A DNA stretch of 64,000 nt, taken from Pectobacterium cacticida (GTDB taxonomy: Bacteria > Pseudomonadota > Gammaproteobacteria > Enterobacterales > Enterobacteriaceae). Shown here in pieces: positions 25,149 to 33,489 of the stretch. The stretch lies in contig NZ_CP133656.1 of the NCBI RefSeq assembly GCF_036885195.1, positions 3,534,001-3,598,000 of the forward strand, read 5' to 3'. Under the pieces are notes generated by a model. The model worked only from the letters and a program-made list of their open reading frames with translations. It was not told the DNA's origin and ran no database searches. Each line of letters begins with the position of its first letter. Positions within the stretch are counted from its first letter, which is position 1. Both the position numbers and the translations under genes were made by a program.

Positions 25149-25368
25149 ATTTTCAATATTTAGTATCTAAATGTTTCGAAGCGGTAAAATATATGGCTAT
25201 TTAGTCAATTTCATAAATTGCGCAGGCGAAGGCGTGTGCTTTTAGCAACAAGGAGATGAGGTGACAGCGTATGCCCAGAACAGGCACCACCCCTTAAAGC
25301 ACGTCATGTAAACGAAAACGGGCCACTTGAGTCGCCCATTTTCTCACTAACGCGAAGGTATCAGCGCA

Positions 25369-26646
25369 CTACAGCGCCAGAAAGAATCCGGCAATGCAGG
25401 CGCTCATCAGATTAGAAAGCGTACCCGCCGCCACCGCCTTTAACCCCAGACGGGCGATATCCTGGCGTCGGCTCGGTGCCATACTACCCAAGCCGCCAAT
25501 GAGGATGGCAATAGACGAAAGGTTGGCAAAACCGCATAGCGCAAACGAAATCACCGCTTTAGTGTGATCCGACAGCACCTGCAACCCCGCAGCGGAAACC
25601 AGATCGTCCGCTTTTAGGTATTGGCTAAAATTCATATAAGCCACGAATTCATTGACGATCAGTTTTTGCCCAATAAAAGATCCTGCTACGGCTGCTTCAT
25701 TCCACGGTACACCAATTAAAAACGCGACAGGTGCGAATATCCACCCCAGGATGAGTTCCATTGACAGGTTCGGATAGTCAAACCACCCGCCGATACCGCC
25801 CAAAATGCCATTAAGCAAAGCAATCAAGGCGACAAACGCCAGTAGCATCGCCCCCACATTCAATGCTAATTGCATACCGGATGCTGCGCCGCTCGCCGCC
25901 GCATCAATAACATTAGCCGGACGATCATCTTCACCAACAAAGCCGACCACCTCATCATGGTCGCGCGTTATTTCTGTTTCCGGCATCATCAGTTTGGCGA
26001 ATAGCAATCCGCCTGGCGCCGCCATAAAGGAAGCGGCTATCAGATAATCCAACGGCACGCCCATTTGTGCATAGCCCGCCATCACCGATCCCGCAATGGA
26101 GGCCAATCCGCCACACATCACGGCAAACAGTTCTGAACGTGTCATGTTGGCGATATACGGACGCACCACCAGCGGCGCTTCTGTTTGCCCTACAAAGATA
26201 TTCGCGGTAGCAGAAAGTGATTCGGTACGAGACGTCCCCAACAGCTTTTGCAATCCGCCGCCTAATAACCGGATGACCCACTGCATCACGCCGATGTAAT
26301 ACAGCACAGCGATAAGTGAAGAGAAAAAGACGATGATAGGTAAGACGCGGAATGCGAAAACGAACCCACCGCCGCCGAACACGTCAAACATTTTGTCAGA
26401 AACCAGACCGCCAAATATGAAAGAGACCCCCTGATTTCCGTAGGCGATAACATTTGCGACACCGCTCGTCATACTTTCCAGAATATTACGCCCAACGGGC
26501 ACGTATAGCACCAACGCACCAATACTAATCTGAATTATTAAAGCCCCTACTACGGTGCGTAATCTGATCGCTTTACGATTACTGGACAGCGTAACCGCGC
26601 ATAAGATCAGAACAAGCATGCCGATAAGACTCATCACGAGTTGCAT
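25369..26646 (-). CDS. nupC: Concentrative nucleoside transporter, NupC/CNT family
   Basis: A cation-coupled nucleoside importer of the CNT family. The 425-residue protein carries the substrate-site motif FVGQTEAPLVV (about residues 153-163) and the second-site signatures LIVNEFVAYMNF and CGFANLSSIAILIGGLGS, in the same order as in the structurally known Vibrio cholerae CNT, to which it looks closer than to E. coli NupC. Eight or more hydrophobic helices are present. It is monocistronic, with a CRP-type control region upstream (26877-26947) that fits regulation of nucleoside uptake by CRP and perhaps CytR. The symbol nupC is used in the broad family sense. Confidence 0.85.
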   Translation of the reverse strand: MQLVMSLIGMLVLILCAVTLSSNRKAIRLRTVVGALIIQISIGALVLYVPVGRNILESMTSGVANVIAYGNQGVSFIFGGLVSDKMFDVFGGGGFVFAFRVLPIIVFFSSLIAVLYYIGVMQWVIRLLGGGLQKLLGTSRTESLSATANIFVGQTEAPLVVRPYIANMTRSELFAVMCGGLASIAGSVMAGYAQMGVPLDYLIAASFMAAPGGLLFAKLMMPETEITRDHDEVVGFVGEDDRPANVIDAAASGAASGMQLALNVGAMLLAFVALIALLNGILGGIGGWFDYPNLSMELILGWIFAPVAFLIGVPWNEAAVAGSFIGQKLIVNEFVAYMNFSQYLKADDLVSAAGLQVLSDHTKAVISFALCGFANLSSIAILIGGLGSMAPSRRQDIARLGLKAVAAGTLSNLMSACIAGFFLAL

Positions 26647-26731
26647 GTACAGTTCCCTATAATGCGTAAGAAGAAAACATAATAAAAGATTGTTCTGCCT
26701 GGGTAATTATTACGCGCTGGCGAACGAATCC

Positions 26732-26856
26732 TATACGCTAATAAATTCAAGTTTCAGGCAGACGACGGGGAGATAACTCAACACGCTTGTATCAACAGAT
26801 GATTGAGGATATCTGACATAGCCAGTAAACATGCAACTTGAAGTATGCCGAGTATA
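26732..26856. repeat. Dispersed repeat copy 2 (125 bp)
   Basis: Starts TATACGCTAATAAATTCAAG and ends CAACTTGAAGTATGCCGAGTATA, so its ends are imperfect inverted repeats (TATACxCxxxxA and CAAGT versus ACTTG and AGTATA). The left third matches the element at 3764-3894. It sits in the leader of the nucleoside transporter gene, and its right end contributes TATACT on the minus strand, a good -10 box. Confidence 0.7.
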
Positions 26857-26947
26857 AAGATAGGTCGATCAAGGTCGCTAATTTATGTCACAAATATTGG
26901 CAACGTCGAATGCACAAACACACAAAAAAGTGATCTAGATCACAATT
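26851..26947 (-). promoter_or_regulatory. Putative CRP(-CytR)-controlled promoter of the nucleoside transporter
   Basis: A near-consensus CRP site is at 26926-26947 (core GTGATCTAGATCAC, 20 of 22 consensus positions). About 52 bp closer to the gene, TGTGACATAAATTAGC (26877-26892) is a weaker CRP half-site pair. If it sits at -41.5, transcription starts near 26843 and TATACT at 26851-26856 is the -10 box. The two CRP centres are spaced as in CRP-CytR promoters, and CytR-like octamers (TGTGCATT, GTTGCCAA) lie between. The strong site is certain; the rest is inference. Confidence 0.6.
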
Positions 26948-27054
26948 ACAGGCACAATATGGCAAATCGGAGTGGCAGATATGGCTACCAATGCAGGCAA
27001 CAATAGTAGGAAGACGGCATAAACATATTTTTATTGGCGGGTGTGATCCGCGCG

Positions 27055-27852
27055 TTACGTCGGCGTAAGCCGTCCAAATAGGCGATACGAATTCTGCCAA
27101 AGTGCTTTTGCAATCTCCGCTGGTGATTCTGGGCGCAACTCACATAGCGCGTGAAACACACACGCAATACGCTCAGGCCGATTGGGCTGACCTTGATAGC
27201 CATACATCGGCATGTCAGGGGCATCAGTTTCCAAAAGCAGGCGATCTAACGGCAATTGTGCGATGGCCCGACGCGTTTTGTTCGCCCTGGCATAAGTTAT
27301 TGTCCCGCCGACGCCAATGTAATAGCCCAATCGAATAAAGGCCTGCGCCTGTGCCAGACTACCGGCAAACCCATGAATGACACCAGTGCGAGGCATATTC
27401 ATGCGACGAAGCAATTGTGCAAGTTTATCGTGGCTGCGCCGCGAGTGCAGGATTACCGGGAGATCGTGCTCTTTTGCCAGCCGAAGTTGTGCCGTGAGGA
27501 AAGTAAGCTGCCGTTCTAACTGTGGTTCAGCCATATAACCATCCAACCCTATCTCTCCAACTGCCACCAGCTTCGCCGGTAAACGACGCAATGCCTCTTC
27601 CAGACGGGACAGATCGCTTTCATGATGTTCAGCAATATAAAGCGGATGAAGGCCAAGCGCAGCATACAGCGAAGGGGTAGTGCGAGCGAGCGTCAATACG
27701 CGCGCAAAATACGATGATGCCACGGCTGGAATAATGATGCTTTCAACACCGGCCGCCTGTGCTAACCTCAAACTTTCGGGTAATTCATCGTAAAACAAGG
27801 GAAAATCGAAATGACAGTGGGTATCGATAAAACGGTAATGTGCAGACAGCAT
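27055..27852 (-). CDS. yjjV: TatD-family metal-dependent hydrolase YjjV
   Basis: A TatD-type amidohydrolase/DNase fold enzyme. ATG 27852 gives 265 residues with the metal ligands in order: FIDTHCHFDF (residues about 8-17), GEIGLD (Glu), LHSRRSHDKL (His), GVIHGFAGS (His) and LLLETDAPDMP (Asp). The frame stays open for 22 codons upstream, but GGAGA lies eight bases before 27852 and the family starts near the FIDTHCH motif. The related proteins act on DNA 3' ends, but YjjV's own substrate is not established. It belongs to the osmY-ytjA-yjjV neighbourhood known from E. coli; yjjU is missing. Confidence 0.93.
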   Translation of the reverse strand: MLSAHYRFIDTHCHFDFPLFYDELPESLRLAQAAGVESIIIPAVASSYFARVLTLARTTPSLYAALGLHPLYIAEHHESDLSRLEEALRRLPAKLVAVGEIGLDGYMAEPQLERQLTFLTAQLRLAKEHDLPVILHSRRSHDKLAQLLRRMNMPRTGVIHGFAGSLAQAQAFIRLGYYIGVGGTITYARANKTRRAIAQLPLDRLLLETDAPDMPMYGYQGQPNRPERIACVFHALCELRPESPAEIAKALWQNSYRLFGRLTPT

Positions 27853-27966
27853 GTCGCGCGTCTCCGATAAGATTGACCCCGTCAGAATAAGGCAATCTAA
27901 TCGCCAAACAAACGACATCCCGCCAAATTACGCTGGCAGAACCGAGCTTGCCGTTAATGGAGAGCC

Positions 27967-28155
27967 TCAGTGTAACGTGGTTTTCTCCGAGGATACTTCT
28001 TCATGCGCTTTACCATAGCCCTCTTGTAAAACGCCAGACAAGTAATTGTTACTCCCTTCCAACCAGGCGCAATCGCTGTCAAACCAATCGGCCCACAGCG
28101 CCAGGAAATTCCCTTTCCACTGTTTCCATTTGCCAACGACGATATCGCTATTCAT
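27967..28155 (-). CDS. Small CsbD-like stress protein
   Basis: A 62-residue protein resembling the CsbD/YjbJ family of abundant small stress proteins: VVGKWKQWKGNFLALWADW matches the family N-terminal GNWKQxKGKxxxxW block, and SGVLQEGYGKAHEEV matches the following GxIQexYG block. AGGAGG lies six bases before ATG 28155, so this start is favoured over the ATG three bases upstream. Several cysteine and tryptophan residues (WADWFDSDCAWLEG) differ from the typical basic CsbD sequence. It occupies the place of yjjU between yjjV and ytjA. Function is unknown; related genes respond to osmotic and general stress. Confidence 0.75.
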   Translation of the reverse strand: MNSDIVVGKWKQWKGNFLALWADWFDSDCAWLEGSNNYLSGVLQEGYGKAHEEVSSEKTTLH

Positions 28156-28219
28156 CATTAACCTCCTGATAAACTGTCGAAATGCAGTAAATACGCGGAC
28201 AGTGTGTCAAGAGAATGTG

Positions 28220-28240
28220 ACAGCCGCATGGCGCGGCTGT
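28220..28240 (-). terminator. Hairpin downstream of ytjA
   Basis: ACAGCCGC and GCGGCTGT form a perfect 8-bp stem over a 5-base loop, about 55 bases past the ytjA stop on the minus strand. The following CACATTCTCTT has only a weak U character, so termination is probable but not certain. Confidence 0.45.
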
Positions 28241-28294
28241 GTGCTCTACATGACATCTTTTACTTTATATCATGTCCCACTATCATGCACGGCG

Positions 28295-28456
28295 TTAAGG
28301 TCTTTTTTTACCCGCAAACCAGCTAATCAGAAACAGAATAATTCCGACGACAAAAACGATTTTCGCTGCGCCTGCGGCTGTACCCGCTAGGCCACCAAAG
28401 CCCAGTGCTGCGGCAATAAGCGCAATAACTAAGAATATAATTCCCCAACGGAACAT
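28295..28456 (-). CDS. ytjA: Small membrane protein YtjA (DUF1328)
   Basis: A 53-residue protein, too short for ordinary gene finders but clearly real. It reads MFRWGIIFLVIALIAAALGF, then GGLAGTAAGAAKIVFVVG and IILFLISWFAGKKRP, with two membrane helices and the glycine-alanine loop conserved in DUF1328. GGAAAGGAGG precedes ATG 28456. It lies downstream of osmY on the same strand, as in E. coli (osmY-ytjA-yjjV order). The function is unknown; its association with osmY suggests a role in osmotic or stationary-phase stress. Confidence 0.92.
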   Translation of the reverse strand: MFRWGIIFLVIALIAAALGFGGLAGTAAGAAKIVFVVGIILFLISWFAGKKRP

Positions 28457-28571
28457 ACGTCCTCCTTTCCTGATAAGCGTGAAAATCGTGGCGGCCGCTC
28501 TGATGATCTATCACAGAGGGTATGAGATTGGGTTATCCACCGTTCGGATAACCCGATAAGAAATATGTGGG

Positions 28572-29180
28572 TTATTTAATTGTCAGATTATTTTTGACGC
28601 TTTTCACGCCATCGACGGCTTTCGCGATGCTTTCGGCGCGGTCAGACTGGGACTTGTTATCAACCTCGCCACTTAGTAGCACAACCCCATCTTGCGTTTC
28701 AACGCTCACTTTGCGCGAGGGAACGATATCATCCGCCAGCAGTTTGGCCTTAATCGTACTGGTAATCACAGCATCATCGGCATAGGCACCTATGGATTGC
28801 GACGGCGTATCTTTCACCTGTAATTTATCGCTAACGGAGCGCACGCCTTCAACCCGAGTGGCGATGTCCACCGCGTGTGCGCTAAGCGCTTGACTACCGA
28901 CGAAACCGCTCAACGTAACAATACCGTTTGAGGTTTCAACAGAAATATCACTGCTGGTGACCGATTTATCGGCCAGCAAAGCGCTTTTCACTCTGGCCGT
29001 GATGGCGCTGTCACTCATGTAGCTGGACGCTTTATTGGCTGAATGATCAATTTTTTCACCCGTAGTCGTCGCGATACGTTCAACCTTCTGCCCTAACGTT
29101 TCTTCAGCCAAAGCGCCGCCAGCCAGCATGGTGCCTAGAGCGACGGCGATCAGCGATTGTGTCAATGTGCTCTTTTTCAT
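28572..29180 (-). CDS. osmY: Periplasmic osmotically inducible protein OsmY
   Basis: A periplasmic protein induced by high osmolarity and stationary phase through RpoS, with chaperone-like properties. The 202-residue precursor has a signal peptide (MKKSTLTQSLIAVALGTMLA, cleaved near GGALAEE) and two BON domains (about residues 58-125 and 137-202), each with the pattern ...VKSALLADKSVTSSDISVET and GIVTLSGFV. Length is nearly identical to E. coli OsmY (201). A copy of a structured 102-bp repeat lies 54-156 bases upstream in its promoter or leader region. Confidence 0.95.
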   Translation of the reverse strand: MKKSTLTQSLIAVALGTMLAGGALAEETLGQKVERIATTTGEKIDHSANKASSYMSDSAITARVKSALLADKSVTSSDISVETSNGIVTLSGFVGSQALSAHAVDIATRVEGVRSVSDKLQVKDTPSQSIGAYADDAVITSTIKAKLLADDIVPSRKVSVETQDGVVLLSGEVDNKSQSDRAESIAKAVDGVKSVKNNLTIK

Positions 29181-29233
29181 CGATCCCTTCCTTCTAATGC
29201 TCTTCTATAAACCCGACGATTAACCGAATGATG

Positions 29234-29336
29234 GTCACTTAAGAGTGGCGTTGAGGGAAACACGGTGATGAACCTCCCATAGGGATACCTCACGCCGTGG
29301 TAGCCCGGTATCTCGATCCATAAACGCTCAGCAGTG
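29234..29336. repeat. Structured dispersed repeat, copy 1
   Basis: Aligns along its full length with 52506-52607. The conserved core reads AACACGG(T/C)GATGA, then CC(A/G)TAG(G/A)GAT(A/G)CC, then ACGCCGTGGTAGCCC. Stem CACGGTG/CGCCGTG is kept in both copies, here with a G-T pair, and the flanking CTC-rich strands change together. This suggests a structured RNA or cruciform element. Here it lies upstream of osmY. Confidence 0.65.
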
Positions 29337-29520
29337 ATTAACGTAAAAATCAGAATATTAAATTAATAAATTCACACAAATTAAAACAATGATTCGATTT
29401 AAACACCGCTAGCAGTTGAACAAGCTAAAATAGTTAACGTACCGTCAACTATAGCGTACGGAATGGACGATCGGCGGGAAACATAGAGGGCAGCACAGTA
29501 ATTCGGATTTGTCTGTTACA

Positions 29521-29574
29521 CCGTATTGACTGCTCCCCGCCCTGAAGGACGGGGTTTCCTGGAGGCATTCTGAT
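29521..29574. repeat. 54-bp palindromic repeat, copy 1 (IS200/IS605-end-like)
   Basis: CCGTATTGACTGCTCCCCGC-CCTGAAGG-ACGGGGTTTCCTGGAGGCATTCTGAT. It matches 62910-62963 at 49 of 54 positions. The CCCCG(C)CCTGAAGGxCGGGG hairpin followed by TTT resembles the subterminal palindrome of IS200/IS605-type elements, so this may be a PATE-like relic. On the minus strand it can also act as a terminator after prfC. Confidence 0.65.
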
Positions 29575-29633
29575 CACTTCACCGCCGCTGCCACGCCGTT
29601 TCACGTGGATGTGCGGCGTCATCAATATCAGTA

Positions 29634-31223
29634 TCAGTGCTCGCGCGTTTGGTGGAATGTCACGTCGGGATAGCGTTCCCGCGTCAGGTTTAGGTTTACC
29701 ATCGTTGGAGCCACATAAGCCAGATTGTCCCCGCCATCCAACGCCAGATGTTGTTCGTTCTTACGCTTAAACTCCTCGAACTTCTTCACATCGCTGCATT
29801 CAACCCAGCGCGCAGTAGACACATTTACCGATTCGTAAATCGCCTCCACGTTGTATTCCGTTTTCAGACGGGCGACCACAACATCAAACTGCAAAATCCC
29901 GACAGCCCCCACGATCAGATCGTTGTTTGTTAGTGGTCGGAAGACCTGCACGGCACCTTCTTCGGATAACTGTACCAACCCTTTCAGCAATTGCTTCTGC
30001 TTGAGCGGATCGCGCAAGCGGATACGACGGAACAGCTCCGGCGCAAAGTTAGGGATGCCAGTGAATTTCATGTCTTCACCCTGCGTAAAGGTATCGCCGA
30101 TCTGGATAGTACCGTGATTGTGTAACCCAATGATATCGCCAGCATAAGCTTCTTCAATATGGGAACGATCGCCTGCCATAAAAGTCAGCGCATCTGAAAT
30201 CACCACATCCTTGCCGGTTCGAACCTGGCGCAGCTTCATGCCTTTTTCATATTTTCCTGACACAATGCGCATAAATGCCACACGGTCACGGTGTTTCGGA
30301 TCCATGTTCGCCTGAATTTTAAACACAAAGCCGGTAAATTTTTCTTCCGTTGCCGCAACGTCACGGGTGTCTGTTTTACGCGGCATTGGCGCTGGCGCCC
30401 AAGCCACTAAGCCATCCAGCATGTGATCAACGCCAAAATTGCCCAGCGCTGTACCAAAGAAGACGGGAGTCAGTTCCCCGGATAGAAATGCATCGAGCTC
30501 GAATTCATGCGATGCACCCTGCACTAATTCTAATTCCTCACGCAATTGCGCTGCCAGTTCTTCGCCCACTGCGCCGTCCAACTCTGGGTTATTCAACCCT
30601 TTAACAATGCGCGCTTCCTGAATCGTATGGCCTTTACCACTCTGATACAGATAAATTTCATCTTTATAGAGGTGATACACGCCTTTGAACAACTTACCGC
30701 AGCCGATAGGCCAGGTAATCGGCGCACAGGCAATCTTAAGCTCATTCTCGACCTCATCCAGCACTTCCATCGGATCGCGAATATCACGGTCAAGCTTGTT
30801 CATAAACGTCAGAATCGGCGTGTCGCGCAGGCGAGTCACTTCCATCAGCTTGCGGGTACGATCTTCAACCCCTTTTGCGGCGTCGATCACCATCAGGCAG
30901 CAGTCCACGGCCGTCAGCGTACGGTAGGTATCTTCGGAGAAATCTTCATGCCCTGGGGTATCCAACAGATTGACCAGGCACTCGCCGTAGGGGAACTGCA
31001 TAACGGAGGTAGTGATAGAAATACCGCGCTGTTTTTCCATCTCCATCCAGTCGGATTTTGCATGCTGACTCGACCCTCGTCCTTTCACCGTACCGGCCGT
31101 CTGGATCGCCTGTCCGAACAGCAGAACTTTTTCAGTAATCGTGGTTTTACCCGCATCAGGGTGCGAGATGATAGCGAAGGTCCGCCGTTTATTGATTTCA
31201 TTTAGAAAATCTTGGTTTGCCAT
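29634..31223 (-). CDS. prfC: Peptide chain release factor 3
   Basis: RF3 is a GTPase that recycles RF1/RF2 from the ribosome after termination. The 529-residue protein equals the E. coli length and has the GTPase motifs ISHPDAGKTTITEK (P loop, residues about 17-30), DTPGHEDF, NKLDRD, and the RF3-specific C-terminal domain (GILQFDVVVARL). AA-rich leader and ATG 31223 give MANQDFLNEINKRRTFAIIS. A palindromic repeat just after the stop may serve as terminator. Confidence 0.98.
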   Translation of the reverse strand: MANQDFLNEINKRRTFAIISHPDAGKTTITEKVLLFGQAIQTAGTVKGRGSSQHAKSDWMEMEKQRGISITTSVMQFPYGECLVNLLDTPGHEDFSEDTYRTLTAVDCCLMVIDAAKGVEDRTRKLMEVTRLRDTPILTFMNKLDRDIRDPMEVLDEVENELKIACAPITWPIGCGKLFKGVYHLYKDEIYLYQSGKGHTIQEARIVKGLNNPELDGAVGEELAAQLREELELVQGASHEFELDAFLSGELTPVFFGTALGNFGVDHMLDGLVAWAPAPMPRKTDTRDVAATEEKFTGFVFKIQANMDPKHRDRVAFMRIVSGKYEKGMKLRQVRTGKDVVISDALTFMAGDRSHIEEAYAGDIIGLHNHGTIQIGDTFTQGEDMKFTGIPNFAPELFRRIRLRDPLKQKQLLKGLVQLSEEGAVQVFRPLTNNDLIVGAVGILQFDVVVARLKTEYNVEAIYESVNVSTARWVECSDVKKFEEFKRKNEQHLALDGGDNLAYVAPTMVNLNLTRERYPDVTFHQTREH

Positions 31224-31634
31224 GTATAAATTCTTTTAGTTTGTTCACGGATTTGTACACACTTGTGGAAGTACTCTCTTTTCAGCGCTCCGCGTGCCAA
31301 ACTCGTCGTGTTAATCGAAATTGGCCGCTATTTTCACCGATATTGATGTGATAAACAATCAACGGTTATCTAGTCGGTTACCCTTTATCCTCAGCATGCG
31401 CCGATGCTCAGTTGTCGCGCTTTACCCACTCGACATGTAGCGAAGTGGTATGCTACGCAAGTGCGCCTAATTTGCTTCACGCATTGATTTAGTGAGCGTT
31501 TTCTTTTGCCCATACTTCATGGAAGTCTGCCACAGTTGGCCTGACGGCATCTAACACCAACTTTTCTGGCAACATCGCTTTAGGCCGCTTAAACGAAATT
31601 TGTACTCAGGTTTGTGGGGACAACGGCGGGTGTG
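31224..31634. other. prfC upstream region
   Basis: About 410 bases between smp (stop at 31635) and prfC, both on the minus strand. It should hold the prfC promoter. I see no gene, strong repeat or clear hairpin. Confidence 0.5.
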
Positions 31635-32333
31635 TCAGTGATGTTTCTCTGCCCCGTTTTTTTCCGCAACCACACTGCCGTCTGACAGCGAGTCGCTCGC
31701 CGCGCTATCTCCTTCCTCTTCCACGGGCGTACTTGCGGTAAGCAGGTAAGGCGACTGTTGCCAGTGAGTACGGCGGTTTTGCAACAACGTTCGAGCCAGA
31801 ATGATGCCGATAGCCAGCGAAAGCAACATCATCAGACGCAGAAGATTTGTGGTGTTATCCACTTGCCGGGCTTCAGTGGCCAACACGTGGGTATCTAAAG
31901 TAAGACGAAGGAAACCGATAGGCCCGTCTTTTCCCTCAATCGGCTGGACCAGTTGATGGTTAAAATAGCTCCCGACACGGTTTCCATCCAGCGCCAGCCG
32001 ATCGCGTAGCGGCACCGCTTCACCCGCATGCGCCACCAGAGAACCATCCTGCTGGTATACGCTGGCATCCAAAATACGGCTGTGTTCGGTAAGCTGTTTC
32101 AGGGTGATATTAATCTTTTGGCTATTATCATCCACGCTGCCCATCAGTGGCGAAAGGCGGTAAGCTACCTGCTGGGACAACGTACGCGCCAATTCGTCAA
32201 CCTGTTCAGATCGCGCCATCTGATGGCTTAAAGTGAAATAGGATGCGCCTTGCATTAAAACCACCAGTAAGGCAAGGCAAATCAGCACAATTGCCGTGCG
32301 GTGCAGACGAAACTTCATATGGGCGCGAACCAT
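31635..32333 (-). CDS. smp: Membrane protein Smp (YtjB)
   Basis: A bitopic membrane protein found next to serB in enterobacteria; its function is not known. ATG 32333 gives 232 residues: MVRAHMKFRLHRTAIVLICL with a membrane segment (about residues 15-33), an extracytoplasmic domain with conserved SRILDASVYQQDGSLVAH and DRLALDGNRVGSYFN, a second hydrophobic segment (about 170-188, LLRLMMLLSLAIGIILARTLL) and a cytoplasmic tail. The layout resembles a sensor domain without an output module. GAGGAT precedes the chosen start. It is divergent from serB. Confidence 0.9.
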   Translation of the reverse strand: MVRAHMKFRLHRTAIVLICLALLVVLMQGASYFTLSHQMARSEQVDELARTLSQQVAYRLSPLMGSVDDNSQKINITLKQLTEHSRILDASVYQQDGSLVAHAGEAVPLRDRLALDGNRVGSYFNHQLVQPIEGKDGPIGFLRLTLDTHVLATEARQVDNTTNLLRLMMLLSLAIGIILARTLLQNRRTHWQQSPYLLTASTPVEEEGDSAASDSLSDGSVVAEKNGAEKHH

Positions 32334-32494
32334 GACCATCCTCATACGATTTGGAGACTTTCATGTTGCCAGAAGCGCCGACGATAGGATAGCTTGTTGC
32401 CCAGTTTTTAGCTGGCAGCGATTTAATCGATGCCGCTTCATTGTTGATTTTTTATCACTGATTTTTTACCACACCGCCAGCAGAGGATTTCCCC

Positions 32495-33472
32495 ATGTCG
32501 AATAGTCTGACCTATTGTGATCTCCCAACCGAGATTAACTGTTGGCCGGGACTGCCACTATCGCTCAGCGGCGACGAGGTGATGCCGCTTGACTACCGTG
32601 CTGGTGATACCGGCTGGCTGATTTATAGCGACGTACTCGATAAAAATCTGATTTCGCTCTACCAGCGTAAGCTCGGAAGCGCGATGGTGATCGTCAGCGC
32701 CTGGAACGTAGGCGATTATCAGGTCGTGCGTTTGGCCGGGGCGCTGACGCCGCGCGCCACCAAGCTGGCACACGATCTGGGAATTGATGTCGCCGCCATG
32801 AGTAACTCGCCAACGCTGCGCTCGCCAGGTTTATTGGTGATGGACATGGATTCCACCGCTATTCAGATCGAATGCATTGATGAAATCGCCAAACTGGCTG
32901 GCACAGGCGAGCAGGTTGCTGCAGTGACCGAACGCGCCATGCGTGGCGAGTTGGATTTCGCCGCCAGCCTGCGCCAACGGGTAGGCACGCTAAAAGGCGC
33001 CGACGCCGCGATTTTACCGACGGTGCGTAAAACGCTGCCGCTAATGCCAGGTCTACGTAATATGGTGAGCCAGCTTCAGAAAGCCGGTTGGCACATTGCC
33101 ATCGCATCCGGCGGGTTTACCTACTTTGCTGAGTATTTGCGTGACGAACTAAACCTGATCGCCGCCGTTGCCAATGAATTAGGCATGAAAGACGGCAAGT
33201 TGACGGGTGAAGTCGTAGGGCCGATTGTCGATGCAAAATATAAGGCGGCGACATTGCGGAAACTGGCAGAAAAATTCGGCATTCCAATGCAACAAACCGT
33301 AGCGATTGGCGACGGTGCAAACGATCTGCCAATGATCAAGGCTGCCGGCCTGGGCATTGCCTATCACGCTAAGCCGAAAGTTAATGAGCAATCTGCAGTG
33401 ACCATCCGCCACGCCGATCTTACTGGCGTATTGTGCATTCTTAGCGGCAGCATGAGACACGAAAAACGCTAA
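32495..33472 (+). CDS. serB: Phosphoserine phosphatase SerB
   Basis: Catalyses the last step of serine synthesis, hydrolysing phosphoserine. The 325-residue protein has a variable N-terminal region and a HAD phosphatase domain with the nucleophile motif MDMDSTAIQIECIDEIA (about residues 115-131), IASGGFTYFAE (motif II), and GDGANDLPMIKAAGLGIAYHAKP (motif IV). AGAGGA precedes ATG 32495. It is followed by radA after 17 bases and nadR after a further 16, the conserved serB-radA-nadR arrangement, probably one transcript. Confidence 0.97.
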   Translation: MSNSLTYCDLPTEINCWPGLPLSLSGDEVMPLDYRAGDTGWLIYSDVLDKNLISLYQRKLGSAMVIVSAWNVGDYQVVRLAGALTPRATKLAHDLGIDVAAMSNSPTLRSPGLLVMDMDSTAIQIECIDEIAKLAGTGEQVAAVTERAMRGELDFAASLRQRVGTLKGADAAILPTVRKTLPLMPGLRNMVSQLQKAGWHIAIASGGFTYFAEYLRDELNLIAAVANELGMKDGKLTGEVVGPIVDAKYKAATLRKLAEKFGIPMQQTVAIGDGANDLPMIKAAGLGIAYHAKPKVNEQSAVTIRHADLTGVLCILSGSMRHEKR

Positions 33473-33489
33473 TTTGCTGGAGGTAATAC

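Larger units (their letters stand above)
29181..29633. other. osmY-prfC intergenic region
   Basis: About 450 bases holding the osmY promoter region, a copy of a 102-bp structured repeat (29234-29336), an AT-rich segment (29337-29420) and a 54-bp palindromic repeat (29521-29574) that also lies just past prfC. No gene is visible. Confidence 0.6.

Noticed and set aside
30546..31205. 219-codon open frame antisense to prfC
   Set aside because: It is fully contained in the conserved prfC gene, without a ribosome binding site or recognisable domain.
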